Assembly: GCA_947503285.1 (NCBI GenBank)
Contig: CANNDD010000008.1
Coordinates: 93,573 to 157,572, forward strand
Source: an uncultured Croceitalea sp.
GTDB taxonomy: Bacteria > Bacteroidota > Bacteroidia > Flavobacteriales > Flavobacteriaceae
Direction of reading: 5' to 3'
Length of the DNA: 64,000 bases
Shown: one piece after another, positions 57,749-64,000 of the stretch
How the letters are laid out: the number at the start of each line of letters is the position of its first letter
How positions within the stretch are numbered: position 1 is the stretch's first letter
Made by a program: the position numbers and the translations under genes
The notes under the pieces: model-generated
Told to the model about the DNA's origin: nothing
Databases searched by the model: none
What the model saw: the letters and a program-made list of their open reading frames with translations, nothing else

Positions 57749-58561
57749 TTGGATAATGTTTGGGTCAACATATTCGCTTTTGGCTGCCTTTTTTTCATTC
57801 TTAGCTACTTTTTATATATCCTATATTACGCTATAGGGCTATATGACCTAAACCCTTTCTTTAGGCCAATACCTTTAAAGGACCTTGAAAAACGATTACT
57901 GTTTAAACGTATTGAAGCGATTAAGCATCTTGATGAAAGCCAAAAGGAAAAATTGTACAAAAGAGTAGCATGGTTTAGGGCAAAGAAGACATTTACTTTC
58001 AAGTCAGAATCCTTTGATAAAGAAGATACCATACTTTTAATTAGTAGTGCAGGCATGCTATTGACCTTGGGTTTTAAGAACTATAAATTTATAAGAAGTA
58101 TACACCGAATCGTAATCCACCCAACGGACTACTATTCATCATTCAACAAACGTTATCATTTAGGGGAGTATAATCCTGGGTTAAAAGCTTTGGCCTTCGC
58201 CGCCGATACCTTGGTTTTCGGATTTGAAGATGACTCTGATAATATTAATTTGGCCATACATGAATTTGCCCATGCACTTTATTTTGAGACTAAAGGCAAG
58301 AATTCATGGGGCGCCCTTCGATTTCAATGGGGTTTTCGAAAACTGGAAAGACTGTTTAACGATAAGGAATTTGTGCTTACTACACTGGATTCAGGTTACT
58401 TTCGAAATTATGCCAAGAAGAATCCATATGAATTTTTAGCCGTAATCACTGAGAATTTTATAGAGACCCCCGATACTTTTCACGCAAGTCACCCAGAACT
58501 ATATAATGTCTTAAAGACTATGTACAATTTTAACCCTGTAGCACCTAAGGGGATCAAATAA
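57749..58561 (+). CDS. Zinc-dependent peptidase, MtfA family
   Basis: 270 residues with a TTG start (57749), two bases after the argS stop; no ATG exists before residue 103, so TTG is the likely start. An N-terminal transmembrane helix (about 7-30, NIFAFGCLFFILSYFLYILYYAIG) is followed by the MtfA-like domain with the zinc site HEFAH (171-175, LAIHEFAHALYFETKG) and the conserved NPYEFLAVITENFIETP with a third ligand Glu. Likely a membrane-anchored peptidase. Coupled with argS. Confidence 0.83.
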   Translation: MDNVWVNIFAFGCLFFILSYFLYILYYAIGLYDLNPFFRPIPLKDLEKRLLFKRIEAIKHLDESQKEKLYKRVAWFRAKKTFTFKSESFDKEDTILLISSAGMLLTLGFKNYKFIRSIHRIVIHPTDYYSSFNKRYHLGEYNPGLKALAFAADTLVFGFEDDSDNINLAIHEFAHALYFETKGKNSWGALRFQWGFRKLERLFNDKEFVLTTLDSGYFRNYAKKNPYEFLAVITENFIETPDTFHASHPELYNVLKTMYNFNPVAPKGIK

Positions 58562-58579
58562 ATGATTTGTCTCAAATCA

Positions 58580-58611
58580 AAGAAGCCCTAAACTCAGGTT
58601 AGGGCTTCTTC
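58580..58611. terminator. Bidirectional terminator between convergent mtfA-like gene and proteorhodopsin
   Basis: AAGAAGCCCTAA (58580-58591) pairs with TTAGGGCTTCTT (58599-58610), loop ACTCAGG. Both sides lack long T-runs, so strength is uncertain. Confidence 0.65.
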
Positions 58612-58634
58612 TAAGTAACCAACTAAATACTGGA

Positions 58635-59378
58635 TTATGCCTTATTTCGGGCGGCAACGGCCGCACCGTAGACAACAAGACCAAATCCAATCTTGTTTAT
58701 GGCGTCACCGATATTATAGATGACATCCATATTTAAGCCTTCAAAAATACCGTCATACCATCCTGTGGTTCCGGCCATATAGCCTATTGGATAAATTGCC
58801 CAACCCACCAATACAAACCAACATAATGTTCTGTGTGCTGACAAAATAGGTCCACCTGCAGCCTCAGCCAGTTTTTTAGCTCCACCGAACCATATTTCAT
58901 AGACGATGTAGAAATAGGCAAGACCTGAAATAAGTCCCCATAATGCTGGTCCTGACCCGGTGGTATAAACAGCTTCGCCAAAATATCCGGTTACGAGCAT
59001 GACCACAGAGGCGAAAATCAGTTTCCACATCAAAGATTTTTTCGCTCCCGCGACTTTAAGTATCAAATAGAATTCAACACACATTAAAGGTACGGTCAAT
59101 ACCCAATCAACATAACGGAAGAATGTTGGGGATTCACCTACGCCTGCCCAATAATCACGCATGTACCAATAGTGTACTGCGGCAATAAACGTAATCAACC
59201 CTGAAACCAAGATCGACGTTTTCCATTTTTTATCAAAATCGTTCATTGATAAAAAGAAAAAGGCAGAAGCTGCCATCATGGCCATGCAACCCACAAAGAA
59301 TGTAAACCCGACATAGTCATCGGTTGCAATTTTCGAAACATCCGCAAAAAGCGGCATACTAAGTAAAAGCGTTTTCAT
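58635..59378 (-). CDS. Proteorhodopsin, green-tuned proton pump
   Basis: 247 residues with seven transmembrane helices. Proton-pump residues: His69, Asp91, Thr95 and Glu102 in RYVDWVLTVPLMCVEFYLILK (positions equal to H75, D97, T101, E108 of classical proteorhodopsin), and the retinal Schiff-base Lys229 in DAINKIGFGLV. Position 99 (the 105 equivalent) is Met, which by known tuning rules gives green absorption, as in marine flavobacteria. The DTE motif shows an outward proton pump rather than a sodium (NQ-type) or chloride pump. Divergent from blh, which provides retinal. Confidence 0.97.
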   Translation of the reverse strand: MKTLLLSMPLFADVSKIATDDYVGFTFFVGCMAMMAASAFFFLSMNDFDKKWKTSILVSGLITFIAAVHYWYMRDYWAGVGESPTFFRYVDWVLTVPLMCVEFYLILKVAGAKKSLMWKLIFASVVMLVTGYFGEAVYTTGSGPALWGLISGLAYFYIVYEIWFGGAKKLAEAAGGPILSAHRTLCWFVLVGWAIYPIGYMAGTTGWYDGIFEGLNMDVIYNIGDAINKIGFGLVVYGAAVAARNKA

Positions 59379-59497
59379 ATATATAGGAATTAGTTAAAAA
59401 ATGTTTAAGTAAAATTAAATAATATCAAACAAAATAACATAAAAAATGTTTAATATTTTTGTCATATCTTTAAACAAATAGATAAATTTTTCCTAAA
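59379..59497. promoter_or_regulatory. Divergent control region of proteorhodopsin and blh
   Basis: 119 bp, very AT-rich. It contains a 13-base direct repeat AAAAAATGTTTAA at 59396-59408 and 59441-59453 (45 bases apart), plus an inverted TTAAACA at 59470-59476. A TATCTTTA box (59465-59472) could serve blh. No strong TAnnTTTG match for proteorhodopsin. The repeats could be operators for a shared regulator. Confidence 0.5.
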
Positions 59498-60370
59498 ATG
59501 AAAAATGGGATTATCGTTGCTACTTTTTTTTGCCTGTGGATTTCTACAATGTTCAGTGCGGTCGTACAACAGTTTTTAGGGTATGCCCTGATTTTGACTG
59601 TTGGGGTCTTGCATGGGGCCAACGATCTTACATTGATTCGGTTTGCAGCACTTAAGAATGCCATTCCATTAAGGTACTCAAGTGCCCTACTGTATTATAT
59701 AGCAGCAGTATTTGGTGCACTTCTCCTATTTTTTAGCTATCCTCCATTGGCATTATTGTCTTTTGTCCTTATAAGTGGATATCATTTTGGCGAACAACAT
59801 TTTAAAGGTCGGCAGTTGTTGTCAAGATTTTTTAAGGCAGTTTTGTTTTCTTCATACGGATTATTAATTCTGTTTATGATATTTTATTTTAACATAAACA
59901 AAACTATTCAAATACTACATGAGATTACAGGATTTAGACTAACAGATACCTCTCTTAAATTTGTCTTGATCTTATCACTGGTCGTTTTTACGGCCGTCAT
60001 GTTTTATGCTAGATTAACGAAACAGCTCAAAGCGAATCTGATTGAAGAATTTTTCTATTTGTTGGTACTTTTTGTTGTTTTTAATGTTGCTGATCTACTT
60101 TGGGGCTTTGCCATTTATTTCATTTTATGGCATAGCATCCCTTCTTTGGCCGATCAAATTCGATTGTTGTACGGCAAAGCGGGCAGGTCACAGCTTGTAG
60201 CCTATCTTAAGAGTTCATGGATGTATTGGTTGCTTTCCATTCTTGGTCTTGTTGTCATCTATATGATTTTTCAAGATAACATGGATTTTTTCATCTCGAT
60301 TATGGTTTACTTTTTGGCCGCGATTACCTTTCCGCATGTTATTGTAATGTCAAAACTGGAAGAGGGTTAA
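59498..60370 (+). CDS. blh: Brp/Blh-family beta-carotene 15,15'-dioxygenase
   Basis: 290 residues, seven or eight hydrophobic helices. Iron-binding histidines: His39 (GVLHGANDL), His96 and His101 (GYHFGEQHF), His212 (LWHSIPS) and His280 (FPHVIVM). It cleaves beta-carotene into two retinal molecules for the adjacent proteorhodopsin. No carotenoid-synthesis (crt) genes occur here, so the pigment pathway is elsewhere. Stop overlaps the next gene's stop by 4 bp. Confidence 0.93.
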   Translation: MKNGIIVATFFCLWISTMFSAVVQQFLGYALILTVGVLHGANDLTLIRFAALKNAIPLRYSSALLYYIAAVFGALLLFFSYPPLALLSFVLISGYHFGEQHFKGRQLLSRFFKAVLFSSYGLLILFMIFYFNINKTIQILHEITGFRLTDTSLKFVLILSLVVFTAVMFYARLTKQLKANLIEEFFYLLVLFVVFNVADLLWGFAIYFILWHSIPSLADQIRLLYGKAGRSQLVAYLKSSWMYWLLSILGLVVIYMIFQDNMDFFISIMVYFLAAITFPHVIVMSKLEEG

Positions 60371-62925
60371 AAGGTCATCCTGAAACTAATATTTGGGGTC
60401 AAACCCAAAGAAGTGTTCTCGACTTTCTCAATCTCGTCGTTTTCTGAAATACGATAGTAACGATTAAGAATATTCCTTCGATTGGTAAGGTTGAGCAGTG
60501 AGATGCCGGTACTTGCCTTGACCCTTCTACTAACATCAAACGAATAAGTAGCTGAGGCATCGACCCTAAAATATTCTGGAAGTCGATCACTATTCGATTC
60601 TTGATAGTTGATCCGCAATGGAAAAAACGCATTGTCGATAGGGTTGGTTTCATCGGGTGCAGTAAACGGTTTTCCCGTTCGATAATTGAGACCGACCCCC
60701 ATTTTTAGTTTTTTTATGGTGTAAGTACTTGCCAATGTCACCGTATGCCTGACATCTAGATTGTTAGGAAACCCAGGTGGTACGATACTATCAAAGGTAT
60801 AATCATTCTTGTTATAGGTGTAACTAAGCCATGTGCTATAATTCTGCCCCTTTTTATTGATTAAAAACTCTGCGCCCTTTATTTCGTAGCTACCTATTTC
60901 ACCATTGAACTGGTTTTCATTTTGAAAGCCCTGTGTTCGGGTACTGATACCGTCTACTTGTTTGTAAAATCCTTCTAATCCGACATAAAATGAATTCTTT
61001 GCATAGTTGAAGCCTATAGACGCCTGCCTACTTCGGGTAACAGGTAGTTCATCTTCGTCTGATAGGATCCAACGTCGTTTTTCAATCCCTAAGAAGTTTT
61101 GTTCAAGATCAATGACTTGGTTGGTGCTTTGGCTTTTGAACTCCCCCAAAATTTCAGCCCTTAAATAATTGGCGACCCTAAAATTTATATTGACACGGGG
61201 TTCTATCAAAATTTTGGAAAATGTACCTAAATTTTCAATATAATTTAACCTGACGCCACCACTGGCAATGAAATTGTCTTCAAACGAATTGTACCTTATT
61301 TCGCTATATGGGGCGTGAATTCTAATAACACCAATGATTTTACTGTTGAATTGAGGCTCAGTCACCTCTGTGATATTCGTAATACCGGTTTCAATGAATT
61401 GATACCCATTATACCAATCCATTTTTTCTGATAGGTTATACTTGGTGTCGATTTTAATCGCATTTTCGGTGACCCGATTATTTTGACGTAACTCTTGTAT
61501 TAGATTTGGAAAAAGGCTTTGCGCATTTAGGCTATACCTAGAAAAATAACCGTTCACATATGATGAAAACCTGGTAGACCATTCGCTTGTGAGGGCTAGG
61601 CCAATCGATATATTCGTCTGGTCTAAAAAACTTGTGGATGTTTCGACGGTATTTAAGTCGGTCTCGGTAAAATCCAAATCATTATCAATGGCTATAAAGC
61701 TTAAGCGTAATTTCTGGTCCCTATTGATGTCATAAAGCAATTTGCCCGAAAAGTCGTAGAAAAAGAAATTCTCATCGCGCTCAAAATTGTCCTCTACTTC
61801 TTCATTTTGTTGATTGCGCACCTCGGTATCTTGAAAAGCCCGGTCCGTAAAGCTACTGTAAGCAGGGGTGTTTAAAAAATCGGTCGTCGAACGGCGTGCC
61901 GAAAATTGAAACGCGATATGCTCTTTAATGGGGAATTGACCGAAAATATCACCGCTGATAAAACTTATTCCAGCTCCACCGGTAAACAAACCGTCCATAT
62001 CATTTTTTGTTTCCATACTGATGACACTGCTTACGCCATCCCCATATTGTGAAGGGGTTCCGTTTTTATAAACGGTTACTTTGTCTGTCAAATAGGGGTT
62101 GAAAGCAGAAATCAAACCAAAAAAATGACCGGATTGGTACATTTTAATACCATTCCATAAAATAAGGTTTTGATCATTGGTCCCCCCTCGCACATTAATG
62201 TCTGAAACGGTTTCATCAATACTCTTGATGCCTGGCAAAGCTTGAACGCTTTGAAGCACATCTGGCTCGATGAGACCGGGCAAAACACCCAGTTCACCAG
62301 TATTAAGTGTGATACTTGCATCTTGTTGCTTCGTAATGCCCGACGTTAAAAATTCGTAAACCGTGACCTCTTTTAGTTTTTGAAAATTCTGGGCCAGCAA
62401 TAATTTAGGGCAATCGTCAGATTCTGCCAGGCCCTCAATGGCGATATACTTGGTAACATAGCCCAGATACCTGATTTTAAGTGAGGCTTTACGGGGTACT
62501 TGCTTTAATTCAAAATAGCCGTCGTCGTCGGTAACCAGGGCTTTACCAGAACCTAACACTTCTACGGTAGCACCTGGTATGTTATTTTCCGCATAATTAT
62601 CCAAGACCTTCCCACAGATATCGACCAACCGGGTCTTGGCGATGGTATAGTATCTGTCGTCAAGTCTTTTTATCTCAAGTAGGGTCTGATTGTGAATGGC
62701 CTGTAAAATGGCATTGAGGTCATTGAAGTCGGGTACGGTTATGGAAACTTTGGAAACATCCTCATCTACGAATGAAAACTTGATATCGTATTGGTTTTCA
62801 AGTTGGGCCAAATACGATTGTAGTTCAACTTTAGCCGATTCCTGTGCACTGGTCTGACTTAAGATGAACGAAAAAACAATCCCATAAAAAAGGCTTAGCA
62901 GGCTATTATGGCGTGTTCTCGGCAT
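60367..62925 (-). CDS. TonB-dependent receptor with STN domain (FecA-like)
   Basis: About 852 residues from ATG 62925 (MPRTRHNSLLSLFYGIVFSFILSQTSAQ); a start at 62946 would add seven residues. Order: signal peptide; STN domain (about 30-100, LQSYLAQLENQYDIKFSFVDED, PDFNDLNAILQAIHNQTLLEI); CarboxypepD_reg-like sandwich (about 105-185, DICGKVLDNYAENNIPGATVEVLG); plug (about 205-330, VLQSVQALPGIKSIDETVSDINVRGGTNDQNLILWNGIKMYQ); and barrel ending in LGLTPNISFRMTF. The STN domain and the adjacent FecR gene (overlap about 20 bp) show signalling to an ECF sigma factor. Ligand unknown. Confidence 0.93.
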   Translation of the reverse strand: MPRTRHNSLLSLFYGIVFSFILSQTSAQESAKVELQSYLAQLENQYDIKFSFVDEDVSKVSITVPDFNDLNAILQAIHNQTLLEIKRLDDRYYTIAKTRLVDICGKVLDNYAENNIPGATVEVLGSGKALVTDDDGYFELKQVPRKASLKIRYLGYVTKYIAIEGLAESDDCPKLLLAQNFQKLKEVTVYEFLTSGITKQQDASITLNTGELGVLPGLIEPDVLQSVQALPGIKSIDETVSDINVRGGTNDQNLILWNGIKMYQSGHFFGLISAFNPYLTDKVTVYKNGTPSQYGDGVSSVISMETKNDMDGLFTGGAGISFISGDIFGQFPIKEHIAFQFSARRSTTDFLNTPAYSSFTDRAFQDTEVRNQQNEEVEDNFERDENFFFYDFSGKLLYDINRDQKLRLSFIAIDNDLDFTETDLNTVETSTSFLDQTNISIGLALTSEWSTRFSSYVNGYFSRYSLNAQSLFPNLIQELRQNNRVTENAIKIDTKYNLSEKMDWYNGYQFIETGITNITEVTEPQFNSKIIGVIRIHAPYSEIRYNSFEDNFIASGGVRLNYIENLGTFSKILIEPRVNINFRVANYLRAEILGEFKSQSTNQVIDLEQNFLGIEKRRWILSDEDELPVTRSRQASIGFNYAKNSFYVGLEGFYKQVDGISTRTQGFQNENQFNGEIGSYEIKGAEFLINKKGQNYSTWLSYTYNKNDYTFDSIVPPGFPNNLDVRHTVTLASTYTIKKLKMGVGLNYRTGKPFTAPDETNPIDNAFFPLRINYQESNSDRLPEYFRVDASATYSFDVSRRVKASTGISLLNLTNRRNILNRYYRISENDEIEKVENTSLGLTPNISFRMTF

Positions 62926-63817
62926 AAAAAAGTACGTTAGCTTCACCTAATTTATAACTAATCCGTGAAGGAATACTTATACTTTCTAACGCTATTTTTA
63001 AATCGGTGTTGCTAAACGAGCCAGTAAATAATTGCTCCACATCAATATTTTTTACTTGCACCTCAATATTATATTGCCTTTCGAGCTCTTTCAAAACAAA
63101 CTTCAAGGGAATACTTGAGAAGGTACTTTCATTGTTTACCCATGATGGGGAAGTGGTGTTTGGTTTTTCGGTTGATCTTACTTTTCCATTGATCATCAAA
63201 AATGAATTTCCGGCGGGTAGTTTTAGTTCTTGATTTTGGTAAGAAACACGTACCAAACCTTCGTAACAGGTGACTTCAAAAAAGCCTTCCCTATTTTCGA
63301 CGTTGAACTGTGTGCCCAAAACCGTTACCTTACCGGCGGTGGTGCTAACCGTAAATTTCTTGCCTTTAGCAACTTTGAAAAAGGCCTCTCCGTTCAATTG
63401 GACGGCACGTTGCTTATCCCATTTATTTTTATGGAAAGAAACTTCGGAATCAGCGTTTAAAATCACCTCTGAATTGTCAGGCAACATTACTTCGGTACGT
63501 TCTGCCAATGTCGTGGAAAACGTGGTATCCAAAGTATTCAGGTAAAAATAAGAACCTGCCAATAGTATCGCAATTACCGCAGCGATTTTTAAGAATTGCT
63601 TGTAAGGATGCAATGGACGTACCTTGGTTTCAGTGGTGAATTGACGTTCCTTAAAGGTATTCCATGCCCCCTCCATATCAAATTCAGGGGCTTCCAAAGT
63701 ATTTGATGCCTCTAGAATCCTCATATAGGAAGCATATTCATCAGATTTTTTGAATTCCGATAATTCAGCTTCAGAAAGTTCATTATTGAGCCACTTTGCC
63801 AGATAATCCTCTTGCAT
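62906..63817 (-). CDS. FecR-family anti-sigma regulator
   Basis: 303 residues. A short cytoplasmic sigma-binding region (about 1-70), one transmembrane segment at about 75-95 (FLKIAAVIAILLAGSYFYLNTL), the periplasmic FecR domain (about 100-215: TEVMLPDNSEVILNADSEVSFHKNKW, AVQLNGEAFFKVAKGKKFTVSTTAGKVTVLGTQFNVE) and a DUF4974/STN-like C-terminus (about 230-300, FSSIPLKFVLKELERQYNIEVQVK). Its end overlaps the receptor's start by about 20 bp, so they are translated together. The cognate ECF sigma gene is probably right of the window edge. Confidence 0.93.
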   Translation of the reverse strand: MQEDYLAKWLNNELSEAELSEFKKSDEYASYMRILEASNTLEAPEFDMEGAWNTFKERQFTTETKVRPLHPYKQFLKIAAVIAILLAGSYFYLNTLDTTFSTTLAERTEVMLPDNSEVILNADSEVSFHKNKWDKQRAVQLNGEAFFKVAKGKKFTVSTTAGKVTVLGTQFNVENREGFFEVTCYEGLVRVSYQNQELKLPAGNSFLMINGKVRSTEKPNTTSPSWVNNESTFSSIPLKFVLKELERQYNIEVQVKNIDVEQLFTGSFSNTDLKIALESISIPSRISYKLGEANVLFYAENTP

Positions 63818-63916
63818 GATTTCTATACGTTATGCTATTGTAACAACTTAAGTTTCTAAAACCCTACTTTTTTATGTGGAGCCCAAGCCCAAAGTGTCTA
63901 ATTCTTTTTTTTTTTG

Positions 63917-64000
63917 CCTAACACCTAACACCTAACACCTAACACCTAACACCTAACACCTAACACCTAACACCTAACACCTAACACCTAACACCTAACA
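63917..64000. repeat. Perfect CCTAACA heptamer array running off the right edge
   Basis: Exactly twelve copies of CCTAACA fill 63917-64000, with no mismatch; the array continues beyond the window. It follows a stretch of eleven T (63905-63915) and lies upstream of the FecR gene. The period (seven) and the CTAA core match the mirrored elements of the ribosomal cluster, though here the copies are identical and only one arm is visible. Confidence 0.9.

Noticed and set aside
63917..64000. Eukaryote-like telomere or linear-chromosome end
   Set aside because: The repeat resembles telomere motifs, but all genes are bacterial and bacteria with linear chromosomes do not use such heptamers; an internal repeat or assembly break is more likely.

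Overview
The window looks like a chromosomal segment of a marine Flavobacteriaceae bacterium (Bacteroidota). The basis is the low GC, a SusC/SusD pair, TonB receptor/FecR genes, promoter boxes of the Bacteroidota type (TTTG / TAnnTTTG), DUF5723 and LytTR families, zinc-free ribosomal proteins bS14/bL36, and a proteorhodopsin gene beside a carotene-cleaving dioxygenase. I cannot name the genus; Maribacter-, Zobellia- or Muricauda-like genomes are plausible. I see no rRNA, tRNA, CRISPR, prophage or insertion sequence.

Layout. 1-8.9 kb: the 3' part of a Mur-ligase (Mpl) gene, a small ORF, a DUF1569 protein, then a + strand run of radC, a deacetylase-like protein that appears to have lost its catalytic residues, a YjjG-type phosphatase, a lipoprotein, a DUF5723 protein and a conserved unknown; rarA is convergent. 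8.9-12.2 kb: a rhomboid protease, rlmB and two tandem paralogous secreted proteins. 12.2-24.3 kb: a minus-strand outer-membrane uptake locus read as susC, susD, two lipoproteins sharing one N-terminal module, a large FG-GAP/UnbV lipoprotein and an arylsulfotransferase-like lipoprotein. 25.1-42.6 kb: the ribosomal-protein/secY/rpoA cluster. 42.6-49.2 kb: carA, eno, glycogen synthase, citrate synthase and a dimethylargininase-like enzyme. 49.2-58.6 kb: a serine hydrolase, a membrane LytTR regulator, ctlX, a carboxypeptidase-regulatory-domain protein, an SDR protein, an unknown, argS and an MtfA-like peptidase. 58.6-60.4 kb: proteorhodopsin and blh, divergent, giving the opsin and the retinal-forming enzyme. 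60.4-63.8 kb: a TonB-dependent receptor with an STN domain and its FecR anti-sigma partner; the sigma-factor gene is probably beyond the right edge.

The most unusual signal is a set of intergenic repeats with no common sequence but a common architecture. Four gaps of 90-107 bp in the ribosomal-protein cluster (before rplX, rplF, infA and rpsK) each hold a left arm of heptamers, a spacer, and a right arm of repeats whose four-base core is the reverse complement of the left core; the other three bases of each heptamer vary. The right edge ends in twelve perfect CCTAACA heptamers that run out of the window. Two further long gaps, before rplC and rpsD, instead hold hairpins that look like ribosomal-protein leaders.
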